This document shows, one piece after another, positions 1-6,054 of a stretch of DNA of 6,886 bases. Source of the DNA: JAFAVZ01 sp036009105 (GTDB lineage: Bacteria > Acidobacteriota > Thermoanaerobaculia > Gp7-AA8); NCBI GenBank assembly GCA_036009105.1, contig DASYMJ010000084.1:1-6886 (forward strand), read 5' to 3'. Position numbers and translations under genes: made by a program. The notes beneath the pieces are model-generated. The model was not told the DNA's origin. It was given only the letters and a program-made list of their open reading frames with translations, and did no database searches. Position 1 is the first letter of the stretch. Every line of letters begins with the position of its first letter.

Positions 1-3
1 TTT

Positions 4-1137
4 TCACTTCAGGTAGTCGAGCAGGTCGTCGTACAGGCCGCCGGTGTTCGCAAACGTGGCGTAGTTCTTCGCCGTGGCGAACCACTCGCGCGTCGATGGC
101 TTCGTCTTCTTCAGCGCCTCGAGGAAATCGGTGCGGCGCAGCTCGCGCGGCTCGCCGCCGCGCATCGCCTCCACCAGCGGCCGCTCGGCCGCGCGCTCCA
201 CGAGGTCGAACAGATCCGCGCCCGAGAAGTCGGCGCTCTTCTTCGCCAACTCCCCGACGTCCACATCCTTCGAAACCGGGCGCTCGCGGAGGTGCAGGCG
301 GAGGATCTCGAAACGCGCCGCCTCGTCGGGCGGCGGCACGAAGAGCACGCGGTCGAAGCGGCCCGGACGCCGCAGCGCGGAGTCGACGGACCACGGCGCG
401 TTCGTGGCCGCGATCACCAGCACGTTCGCGTTGTTGGAGGCCATGCCGTCCATCTCCGCGAGCAGCTGGTTCACCAGGCTTTTGGCGGGGCTGAAGCGCA
501 TCTGCTGGCGGCTGCCGCCGATGGCCTCCACCTCGTCGAAGAAGAGGATGGCCGGCACTTTGGAGCGCGCCGTCTCGAAGATGCCGGCCAGCTTGCGCTC
601 CGACTCGCCGTAGTACATGTCCAGGATCGAGTCGATCGTGACGTTGAAGAAATAGGCATCGCACTCGCCGGCGGTGGCGCGGGCGAGAAGGGTCTTGCCG
701 CAACCCGGCGGCCCGTACATCAGCACGCCGCCGCCCACGCGCTTGCCGTACTTGCGGAAGAGATCCGGCCGCTGGAACGGCACGATGATCTTCATCCGGA
801 TCTCTTCCTTGATCGTGTCGAGGCCGCCGACGTCGCCGAATCGCACGTTCTCGCGAGTCGGCGCGTCCACCTCGCCGGCCTCGCCAGCCGCCTTCTCCCC
901 GCGCACGAGCCGCAGCACGTTGTCCGGCGCGTCGTCCTTCGGCGCGATGAGAGCGCGAGCGCGATTGCGCGCGTCGTCTTCATCGAGATGGACGAGCGCT
1001 TCGCGGGCCGCCTCCTCCGCCTCGCTGCCCCGGCCGAGCTGCGCGAGCAGCTCCGCCACCTGCAGCCAGAGAAAGCCGTTGTTCGGCGTCTGGACGAGCG
1101 CGCGCCGGAGAGTTTCGAGAGTCGAGTTCAGGTCCAT
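4..1137 (-). CDS. AAA+ ATPase with N-terminal TPR-like helices (VCP/Vps4-type ATPase core)
   Basis: The 377-aa protein carries one complete classic AAA ATPase module. Visible motifs are Walker A GPPGCGKT (residues 142-149), an aromatic pore-loop segment MYYGESE (174-180), Walker B ILFFDE (197-202), sensor 1 ATN (N246), the second region of homology with the arginine-finger stretch RRPGRFDR (256-263) and a sensor-2 SGAD (305-308). Residues about 3-60 look like one or two TPR-type helical hairpins, followed by a charged linker to about 95. No protease, zinc site or second AAA ring is present, so FtsH and true two-ring VCP are excluded. The expected role is a hexameric ATP-driven unfoldase or remodelling enzyme; the substrate is unknown. 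The ATG lies 9 bp after the stop of the TPR membrane gene with no strong Shine-Dalgarno, which suggests coupled translation. The last ~28 residues (REWFATAKNYA...) form a C-terminal helical tail. ATPase identity is secure; its biological role is inference. Confidence 0.93.
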   Translation of the reverse strand: MDLNSTLETLRRALVQTPNNGFLWLQVAELLAQLGRGSEAEEAAREALVHLDEDDARNRARALIAPKDDAPDNVLRLVRGEKAAGEAGEVDAPTRENVRFGDVGGLDTIKEEIRMKIIVPFQRPDLFRKYGKRVGGGVLMYGPPGCGKTLLARATAGECDAYFFNVTIDSILDMYYGESERKLAGIFETARSKVPAILFFDEVEAIGGSRQQMRFSPAKSLVNQLLAEMDGMASNNANVLVIAATNAPWSVDSALRRPGRFDRVLFVPPPDEAARFEILRLHLRERPVSKDVDVGELAKKSADFSGADLFDLVERAAERPLVEAMRGGEPRELRRTDFLEALKKTKPSTREWFATAKNYATFANTGGLYDDLLDYLK

Positions 1138-1146
1138 GACGTCAGC

Positions 1147-2043
1147 TCACAACCAATGGTATTTGCGCCGCAGGATGGCCCGCATCACCGGCTCCGCGAA
1201 CCAGGTGTACGCCGCGAACGCGAGGTAGACCACGAGCACGATCGTCGAGCCGGGATCATCGCGCAGCACCGTCGTGCGGATCAACGACACGATGGCCCAC
1301 AGCGAGAGGACGACGAGCAGCTGCATCGGCGCGCCGAGACGGCGCATCATCAGGGCGTAGGCGAGGAAGGGGCGGTAGAAGAGGTGCTTGCGCATGACCA
1401 GCTGGGCCAGCCCTTCGATGGCCAGCGCGTTGTGCGGATCGATCTCCAGCGCGGTGCGGAACATCTGCTCCGCTTCCTCGAAGCGGCGGCTGGTCAGCAG
1501 GATCGAGCCGAGGATGGCGAAGCCGTCCGGGTCATCGGGATTGAGGCTGATCGCGCGCCGCGCAACCTCCTCGGACAGCTTCCATTTCGACGGGCGGACC
1601 TCGTGCAGCAGCGAGGCGAAGAGCTGATGCGCCGACTCGTCGTCGGGATCGATGCCCAGCGCGCGCCGGGTGAGCTCCAGCGCCTTCTCCTTCCGGCCGC
1701 AGAAGGAGAGGATCTGCGCGTAGTGGACGAAGTAGTCGGCGTCGTCCGGCTCGAGGCGCAGCGCCTCGATGACGGCGCGCTCCGCGGCAGCGAAGCGCCC
1801 GGCGCGGAACAGTGCCGTCGAATACACGCCCCACCCCGCCCCCCACTCCGGCACCATCCCCACCACCTGTTCCATCGCGGCGATTGCGCCCGGCACGTCC
1901 TGCAGCGCGAGCAGCACGCGCGCGAGCGAGAAGTAGCTCATCGGATCGTTCGGCTCGGAGGCGATGGCATCCGAGGCGATCTCCCGCGCTCGCTCCGTCT
2001 GCCCCACGGCGAGCAGATGCGAGACGCGCATCGCGGGCGTCAC
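1147..2043 (-). CDS. TPR-repeat protein with two C-terminal membrane helices
   Basis: From a GTG at 2043 the product is 298 aa. It has about six tandem tetratricopeptide repeats over residues 3-205, with typical A-x-x-x-x-x-x-A-L-x-x-x-P spacing; repeat 5 carries a short insertion around 'RPSKWK'. Two hydrophobic segments at about 240-260 and 266-285 are followed by a basic tail ending RRKYHWL. The TPR part is probably a cytoplasmic protein-binding scaffold tethered to the inner membrane. The frame stays open upstream to an ATG at 2193, but that stretch (Ser/Pro/Arg-rich) lies over the coding sequence of the preceding gene in another frame and has no TPR character. I therefore prefer GTG 2043, or ATG 2031 (294 aa); neither has a clear Shine-Dalgarno. 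The gene follows the four-helix membrane gene by 22 bp and precedes the AAA+ gene by 9 bp. Partner and function are not identifiable from sequence. Confidence 0.85.
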   Translation of the reverse strand: MTPAMRVSHLLAVGQTERAREIASDAIASEPNDPMSYFSLARVLLALQDVPGAIAAMEQVVGMVPEWGAGWGVYSTALFRAGRFAAAERAVIEALRLEPDDADYFVHYAQILSFCGRKEKALELTRRALGIDPDDESAHQLFASLLHEVRPSKWKLSEEVARRAISLNPDDPDGFAILGSILLTSRRFEEAEQMFRTALEIDPHNALAIEGLAQLVMRKHLFYRPFLAYALMMRRLGAPMQLLVVLSLWAIVSLIRTTVLRDDPGSTIVLVVYLAFAAYTWFAEPVMRAILRRKYHWL

Positions 2044-2065
2044 CGTGACGATGATCTTCTCGTCA

Positions 2066-2539
2066 TCATCTTCCAGGAGGCACCCCCAGCAGGACGAGCA
2101 CGATGCGGATGGGGAGGAACCAGGCGATGGCCAGCGCCGCGAAGTAGCTGGCTCGGGTCGGCGCGACGTCGCCACGGAGGAAGACATTGCCATGGACGTG
2201 CGGGCGCTGCAGGAAGAAGAGGATGCCGCCGATCACGAAGTGCACCACGCGGACGCCGAGGAGGACGAAGCCGACGTTCTCCACCCGCGCGTCGTTTGCC
2301 GCGGCGACCATGAGCACGCAGCAGATCCAGCCGGCGGCGCCCAGCAACAGCGCGAGCAGCGCGTTGCCGAAGCGGCGGATGACGATCGCGTTGTAGAACG
2401 CCAGGACGCCGGCCACGGCGCTGCCCAACATGAGCGCGGCGTACGGCAGCAGCAGCGGATCGATCTGCGGCGCCGCGGCGCGCCGCGCATCGGGATAGCG
2501 TCGCAGCGAAGGCCGGAGCAGATCCCCCTCGGAGATCAA
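2066..2539 (-). CDS. Small four-helix integral membrane protein, unknown function
   Basis: The 157-aa protein has four hydrophobic segments at about residues 28-53, 60-81, 89-110 and 131-152, a short arginine-containing N-terminus and a polar loop (QRPHVHGNVFLRGD) between helices 3 and 4. I recognise no catalytic motif or named family. The start is a TTG whose TTGA tetranucleotide overlaps the TGA stop of the upstream methyltransferase (2536-2539), a classic termination-reinitiation arrangement. No other in-frame start would keep the N-terminus. It precedes the TPR membrane gene by 22 bp. Its place between a methyltransferase and a membrane TPR gene suggests an inner-membrane component of the same process, but this is context only. 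Coding is supported by the clear membrane-helix pattern and by tight packing with its neighbours. Confidence 0.75.
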   Translation of the reverse strand: MISEGDLLRPSLRRYPDARRAAAPQIDPLLLPYAALMLGSAVAGVLAFYNAIVIRRFGNALLALLLGAAGWICCVLMVAAANDARVENVGFVLLGVRVVHFVIGGILFFLQRPHVHGNVFLRGDVAPTRASYFAALAIAWFLPIRIVLVLLGVPPGR

Positions 2540-3642
2540 CCGCGCCTCGCGATGAGCCGCAGATCCTGAGGGCCGAAGAGTCGCTCGTTGAGGATGCGGA
2601 TGACGCGCTGCAAGGCCGGCGGGTCGTCCGCCAGGGCAGGGATGCTCGTCCCTTCCGGGAACGGGTGGACGGCGCGCGCTTCGTCGATGGTGAAGCCGTG
2701 CTCGCGCGCGAGCAGGACCAGGGCGGCGGGATGGCGGGGGGCGAGATGCGTCGGATCGCGCCAGATCTCGGAGGCGCTGACCAGCATCGACTCCGCGTTC
2801 GGCGTCTCGATCATGAGCAGGCCGCCCGGCCGCAACACGCGGGACGACTCACGGAAGAAGTCGAACAGGATCTCGACCGGGAGGTGCTCGACCACGTGCG
2901 TGGCCAGGATGCTGCCCACCGAGCCGTCCGCGTACGAGGCGAAGCATTCCGGCACGCCGGCAACGTCGGCAGCGATGTCCCGCGCGCGGAGGTCGGCCAC
3001 GGAGCGCTCGTTCGTGTCGAAGCCGCGCGCCTCGACGCCGCGCTCGCGGCACAGCAGCAGGAACTCGCCCCGTCCGCAGCCGACGTCGATGACCGGCGCG
3101 ATCGCGCGCTCCACATACGGCAGCAGGTTCGCCCGAACCTCCGCTTCGGATCCGCGCAGCCCATCCTCCAGCCGGCGGTACAGGAAATCCTTCGAGAGCG
3201 GTTCGATGCGCGCCGAAACGCCGGCGTTCGTCGTATCGCGCAGGCGCACCGCCACCGTCTCGATCTTCTGATCGAGCGCGGCAATCAGCGCGTCATTGCG
3301 CTGCGCGGCGATGGGGATCAGCTCGCGCGTCGCCCGCAGGTCGCCGGCGAGCGCCTCGTCCGCCGCGCGGACGTCCTGCTGCACGGCGGCGATGTCCGAC
3401 GCGAAATCGCGCCGGAGCGCGTCGAGCTCACGGCGCAGATCGGCGAGGAGGTCGAGCAGGGAGACGTTGAAGTCGCGCTGCCGGTCCAGCTCGGGGGCGG
3501 CAGCCCGTCCGATGAAGCGGTTGAAGAGCGCCACGATCCATCCGTGGCGCCCTTTCCCGGGCCGGTACCGCCGATCGTGCTCCCACACGTCGCGCCATGC
3601 ATCGGCGCCCGCGGGAGGAGCATCGACGAACCGGCCGTCCAC
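2536..3642 (-). CDS. Class I SAM-dependent methyltransferase with long N-terminal coiled-coil region
   Basis: The 368-aa product has two parts. Residues about 33-48 (GWIVALFNRFIGR...) form an amphipathic basic/hydrophobic helix. From about 50 to 135 a heptad-like, charged helical region follows, beginning ELDRQRDFN. The methyltransferase domain spans about 155-320, with SAM motif I VIDVGCGRGEF (184-194), an acidic post-II FDTN (208-211), VVEHL (250-254), LRPGG (270-274), IETPN (278-282) and DPTH (296-299). This combination resembles methyltransferases encoded in O-antigen and other surface-polysaccharide clusters, so a glycan acceptor is plausible but not shown. The GTG start is 4 bp after the rplI stop, with only a weak purine-rich stretch upstream, suggesting coupled translation. 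The 3' end overlaps the next start by 4 bp. No glycosyltransferase is visible nearby. Enzyme class is secure; the substrate is unknown. Confidence 0.88.
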   Translation of the reverse strand: MDGRFVDAPPAGADAWRDVWEHDRRYRPGKGRHGWIVALFNRFIGRAAAPELDRQRDFNVSLLDLLADLRRELDALRRDFASDIAAVQQDVRAADEALAGDLRATRELIPIAAQRNDALIAALDQKIETVAVRLRDTTNAGVSARIEPLSKDFLYRRLEDGLRGSEAEVRANLLPYVERAIAPVIDVGCGRGEFLLLCRERGVEARGFDTNERSVADLRARDIAADVAGVPECFASYADGSVGSILATHVVEHLPVEILFDFFRESSRVLRPGGLLMIETPNAESMLVSASEIWRDPTHLAPRHPAALVLLAREHGFTIDEARAVHPFPEGTSIPALADDPPALQRVIRILNERLFGPQDLRLIARRG

Positions 3643-3646
3643 TCGC

Positions 3647-4159
3647 TTACTCGCTGGCTTCGGCCGCGGCCGGGGGAGGGGCGGCCGGGGCCGGAGCCTC
3701 TTCGACCTTCGCCGTGCCGGTGGGAACCACCTCGACCTGGATGTGCGCCGTCACGTCGCGGTGCAGGCGGACGTCGATCTCGTGTACGCCGACCGTCTTG
3801 ATGGCGTGATCGAGCTCGATGCGGCGCTTGTCCACGTCGATGCCTTTCGCGGCCAGCGCGTCGGCGATCTCGTTGGCGGTGACGGAGCCGAAGAGGTTGC
3901 CGTGATCGCCGACCCGCTTCTGGATCGTGACCTTGGTTCCCTTCACGGAGTCGGCCGCCTTCTGGGCGATGGCGCGCTCCTGCTGGCCCAGCTGGGCCCA
4001 CTTCTTCTTCTCCTGCTCGATGGCCTTCATGTTGCCGGCCGTCGCCTCGCGGGCGAGGTTCTTCGGGATCAGGAAATTACGGGCGTAGCCGTCCTTGACG
4101 GTCACGACGTCGCCGCGAGTACCGAGCCCGCGGATCTCGTCAGTCAGAATGACCTTCAT
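3647..4159 (-). CDS. rplI: 50S ribosomal protein L9
   Basis: This is a full-length L9 (170 aa; typical about 150). The N-terminal globular domain starts MKVILTDEIRGLG and contains the family signature region VKDGYARNFLIPKNLA (21-36). A long charged connecting helix (about 41-74) joins it to the C-terminal RNA-binding domain (about 75-148; KRVGDHGNLFGSVT). L9 binds 23S rRNA domain V at the base of the L1 stalk and influences frame maintenance. The last ~20 residues form an unusual Glu/Pro/Ala tail (VEEAPAPAAPPP...), absent from most L9 proteins. The ATG has a Shine-Dalgarno AAAGGA at 4168-4173, 8 nt upstream and inside the end of the DUF2232 gene, which L9 overlaps by 20 bp. Confidence 0.98.
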   Translation of the reverse strand: MKVILTDEIRGLGTRGDVVTVKDGYARNFLIPKNLAREATAGNMKAIEQEKKKWAQLGQQERAIAQKAADSVKGTKVTIQKRVGDHGNLFGSVTANEIADALAAKGIDVDKRRIELDHAIKTVGVHEIDVRLHRDVTAHIQVEVVPTGTAKVEEAPAPAAPPPAAAEASE

Positions 4160-5153
4160 GGGAGTCGTCCTTTCGTTTGAAATGTCGGAAATCGAAAAAT
4201 GAGTCGAACAGGCCGGCGATGCTGAGCAGCAGCCACGCGGCGATGAAGATGATCAGGAATCCGATGAAGAGGAAGGCGATCATCACACCGAGGGGGCTCA
4301 TGCCCATCGCGGCGAGCATGGAGCGGAAGATCGCCAGTCCCCGCAGAAAATAGAGGAACGTCACCACGGCCAGTACATTGGCCGTGACCATCCGCAGCGT
4401 GCCGGTCGCGAGCGGCGTGATGCCGCCGAGCACGAACGCGAAGAGCAGCCAGTCGGGCAGGGAAAGGTTGCGGAACAGATAGACGCGGCTGCGCTCGCCG
4501 CCGTTGCGCCACGCATCGAGCCGGGCGAAGACCGCCAGGCTGACCACGAACACGCTGATGACGAGCGTCATGACCATGGCCGGCAGGCAGATGGTCAGCA
4601 GTTCGGACTTCTCCGCCATCTGCGCGTACGCGGCCGGCATCCCGGCCTGCTTGACGCTGAGGGCGATCGCCTCCCGGAACTTCTGCACGTACCAGCCATA
4701 GGGCGAGAACGCGGCCACGGTGCGCATCAGCGTCTCGGTGAAGAAGAGGCCGACCGCGCCGCCGATGGTGGTGAACATCAGCACGCGGCCGAACGGCTCG
4801 CCGCGCTCGATGAGCGGCTGCGCCGCCAGCGCCTGCACGGCGACGGCGAGCACGAGGCCCAGGAGCTCGGCGTACATCATCTTCACGTCGTCCGGATGGA
4901 CGGCCGGTACCTGGGTGAGCTGGAAAATGGAGAGCGCCGCCAGGCCCGTGGCCAGCAGCAGAACGAGCCATGCAGCGCGGCGGCCGTTCCGCAGCGCGCA
5001 CTGGAAGAGTGCGGCGGGAACGAACACGAACACCAGCGGCGTGACGAAGAGGAGCCCCGTCAGCAGCGTGTAGCCGGCCACACTCCGGGCCATGCGTCCG
5101 AACGGACGCCCCGGGAGTGCCACCGGCTCCTGCTGCAGCGAGGTCTCCATCAT
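4140..5153 (-). CDS. DUF2232 (YybS-like) multi-pass membrane protein
   Basis: The 337-aa protein has about eight hydrophobic segments, at roughly residues 27-53, 60-80, 92-114, 124-145, 186-210, 234-254, 255-272 and 286-317. A conserved-looking FRNLSLPDWLLF stretch (227-238) precedes the sixth. Length, topology and position between rpsR and rplI match the DUF2232/YybS family, which often sits in this ribosomal operon in several phyla. The family's function is not established. The start ATG overlaps the rpsR stop by one base (TGATG), with a second ATG directly after it (5150), so the exact start is uncertain by one residue. The 3' end overlaps rplI by 20 bp. The C-terminus is a short charged cytoplasmic tail (KRKDDSHEGHSD). 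Family assignment is from recognition of context plus topology, not a search. Confidence 0.82.
   Translation of the reverse strand: MMETSLQQEPVALPGRPFGRMARSVAGYTLLTGLLFVTPLVFVFVPAALFQCALRNGRRAAWLVLLLATGLAALSIFQLTQVPAVHPDDVKMMYAELLGLVLAVAVQALAAQPLIERGEPFGRVLMFTTIGGAVGLFFTETLMRTVAAFSPYGWYVQKFREAIALSVKQAGMPAAYAQMAEKSELLTICLPAMVMTLVISVFVVSLAVFARLDAWRNGGERSRVYLFRNLSLPDWLLFAFVLGGITPLATGTLRMVTANVLAVVTFLYFLRGLAIFRSMLAAMGMSPLGVMIAFLFIGFLIIFIAAWLLLSIAGLFDSFFDFRHFKRKDDSHEGHSD
4168..4173 (-). promoter_or_regulatory. Ribosome binding site of rplI
   Basis: On the minus strand AAAGGA lies 8 nt before the rplI ATG. It is embedded in the last codons of the DUF2232 gene, so L9 has its own initiation site despite the 20-bp overlap. 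Confidence 0.7.
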
Positions 5154-5467
5154 CAGTCGGTCGCGAACGGGAGCATCGCGATGGTGCGGGCGCGCTTGAT
5201 GGCGTTCTGCAGCTTGCGCTGGTGCAGCGCGCAGGTGCCGGAGATGCGGCGCGGCAGGATCTTCCCGCGCTCGGGGATGAACTGCTGCAGCATCTTCACG
5301 TCCTTGTAGTCGATGTACTCGATCTTCTCGACGCAGAACTTGCAGACGCGCTTGCGGCGGTAGAAGAACTTCTTCTTGCCGCCCTGCTGGCCCTGCGGGC
5401 CGGAGCCGCCACCCGGGCCGCGGCCACCGCCGCCCGGTCCTCTTCTCTCAGGTGCTGTCGTTGCCAT
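5153..5467 (-). CDS. rpsR: 30S ribosomal protein S18 (zinc-binding type)
   Basis: The 104-aa protein contains the conserved S18 core from about residue 33: VCKFCVEK, YIDYKDVKMLQQFI, GKILPRRISGTCALHQRKL and KRARTIAMLPF. S18 forms a heterodimer with S6 on the 30S platform. It keeps a CxxC...CxxH set (C42, C45, C79, H82), the zinc-ribbon 'C+' form rather than the cysteine-free form. The first ~30 residues are an added Gly/Pro-rich low-complexity head (ERRGPGGGGRGPGGGSG) followed by basic residues; typical S18 is about 75-90 aa. The ATG follows rpsF by 15 bp, with a good AAGGAGA Shine-Dalgarno. The stop TGA shares a base with the start of the DUF2232 gene. Confidence 0.97.
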   Translation of the reverse strand: MATTAPERRGPGGGGRGPGGGSGPQGQQGGKKKFFYRRKRVCKFCVEKIEYIDYKDVKMLQQFIPERGKILPRRISGTCALHQRKLQNAIKRARTIAMLPFATD

Positions 5468-5472
5468 GTCGG

Positions 5473-5480
5473 TTCTCCTT
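5473..5480 (-). promoter_or_regulatory. Ribosome binding site of rpsR
   Basis: AAGGAGAA on the minus strand lies 5 nt before the ATG at 5467, in the 15-bp rpsF-rpsR gap. It supports this S18 start and hence the reality of the Gly-rich N-terminal extension. Confidence 0.85.
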
Positions 5481-5482
5481 CC

Positions 5483-5965
5483 TTACGGCTGCGCCGTCTC
5501 TTCAGCCGCGGGCGCCTCGGGGGCGGCCGGCGCGGGGGCGGGGGCGGGGGCCGGAGCGGGGGGTGGGGCGGGAGCGGGGGCCGGAGGCGCGGGGACCGGC
5601 TCGCTGGAAGCGAAGGCCGGAGCCGGACGGACGCGCTCCTTCTTCGGGTTGCGCTTGGCCAGCTTGTCGGCGCGCTTGAGGTCCTCGTCCGTGCGCACGA
5701 TCATGTGCCGCAGGACGCGGTCGGAGTTCTTCATCCGGCGGTCCAGCTCGGCGAGCGAGCCGGTGCTCTCGTAGACGAAGAGGTGGTAGTTGCCCTCGTT
5801 GAACTTCTGGATGGGATAAGCGAGCCGGCGACGGCCCCACGCTTCTTCATTCCTGAGCGTGGCACCGGTCGATTCGCCGACCTTGCGGAACTCGCCGATC
5901 AGCGTGTTCGCTTCTTCCTCCGGCACTTGCGGAGAAAGGATGAACAGGACTTCATAAGTCCTCAT
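5483..5965 (-). CDS. rpsF: 30S ribosomal protein S6 with long Pro/Ala tail
   Basis: The 160-aa protein has the S6 ferredoxin-like domain in residues 1-105: MRTYEVLFIL start, AWGRRRLAYPIQKFNEGNYHLFVYE centre split over 42-66, and DRVLRHMIVRTDEDL (82-96). S6 binds S18 and helix 22 of 16S rRNA on the 30S platform. After a basic linker (KLAKRNPKKERVRP) the protein continues with about 45 residues of almost pure Pro/Ala (about 115-160), ending acidic (AAEETAQP). The coding DNA of this tail is extremely C-rich (G-rich on the plus strand). E. coli S6 also has a C-terminal extension, but an acidic one. The ATG is supported by a strong AAGGAGGA Shine-Dalgarno and matches the usual S6 N-terminus. It is the first gene of the apparent operon. 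Confidence 0.97.
   Translation of the reverse strand: MRTYEVLFILSPQVPEEEANTLIGEFRKVGESTGATLRNEEAWGRRRLAYPIQKFNEGNYHLFVYESTGSLAELDRRMKNSDRVLRHMIVRTDEDLKRADKLAKRNPKKERVRPAPAFASSEPVPAPPAPAPAPPPAPAPAPAPAPAAPEAPAAEETAQP
5534..5580 (+). repeat. G-rich low-complexity tract inside rpsF tail
   Basis: Seven runs of three to six G occur on the plus strand (5534-5538, 5540-5544, 5546-5550, 5558-5563, 5565-5568, 5570-5572, 5576-5580), several separated by a single base. This meets the simple four-run criterion for a potential G-quadruplex twice over. The tract encodes the Pro/Ala tail of S6 on the minus strand (CCN and GCN codons), so the G-rich strand is the transcribed template. Confidence 0.75.
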
Positions 5966-5968
5966 GTG

Positions 5969-5976
5969 TCCTCCTT
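5969..5976 (-). promoter_or_regulatory. Strong ribosome binding site of rpsF
   Basis: AAGGAGGA on the minus strand ends 3 nt before the rpsF ATG (the core AAGGAG ends 5 nt before it). It is the best Shine-Dalgarno in the window and is fully complementary over six bases (5971-5976) to a CUCCUU element earlier in the leader (6005-6010). Confidence 0.88.
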
Positions 5977-6010
5977 CTGGCCTAGCGGGACCCTCAGTGG
6001 GTCCAAGGAG
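5971..6010 (-). promoter_or_regulatory. Candidate rpsF leader RNA element (S6:S18-type autoregulatory structure)
   Basis: In the minus-strand transcript a perfect 6-bp hairpin, GGACCC-ACUGA-GGGUCC (5988-6004), sits directly after CUCCUU (6005-6010). It is followed by CGCUAGGCCAG and then the rpsF Shine-Dalgarno AAGGAG (5971-5976). CUCCUU can pair with AAGGAG, giving a two-helix structure with an 11-nt one-sided bulge that hides the ribosome binding site. A competing CCU/AGG pairing is also possible. The bulge begins CG next to a stem C, making a CCG at the junction. A CCG-containing bulged stem is the reported hallmark of the mRNA element bound by S6:S18 in many bacteria, which mimics helix 22 of 16S rRNA. 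The pairing is read directly; the regulatory role is inferred. Confidence 0.5.
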
Positions 6011-6032
6011 CTGGCAGATTTTCCAAAGAATT

Positions 6033-6051
6033 CGGCCCGGAAGCCGGGCCG
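6033..6051 (-). terminator. GC-rich hairpin upstream of rpsF, possible terminator
   Basis: Perfect 8-bp arms CGGCCCGG and CCGGGCCG enclose a 3-nt loop. In the minus-strand RNA the hairpin is followed by AAUUCUUU, only partly U-rich, so it is a weak intrinsic-terminator candidate for read-through from the FN3 gene. It lies just downstream of the proposed -10 element, so it could instead be an early leader structure. Confidence 0.35.
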
Positions 6052-6054
6052 GTA

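Noticed and set aside
1138..1146. A promoter between the TPR gene and the AAA+ gene
   Set aside because: Only 9 bp separate the genes and no convincing -35/-10 pair is seen just upstream; coupled expression is simpler.
292..2313. A 673-codon plus-strand open frame antisense to the AAA+, TPR and membrane genes
   Set aside because: The opposite strand has motif-rich genes throughout. The plus-strand product is His/Arg/Glu/Ala-rich without domains, as expected for an antisense shadow at high GC.
2665..3801. A 378-codon plus-strand open frame opposite the methyltransferase and rplI end
   Set aside because: Runs across two well-supported minus-strand genes, has no recognisable motif and shows the same shadow composition.
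5988..6004. The GGACCC/GGGTCC hairpin as an intrinsic terminator
   Set aside because: No U run follows it; its position next to the rpsF ribosome binding site fits a leader regulatory element better.
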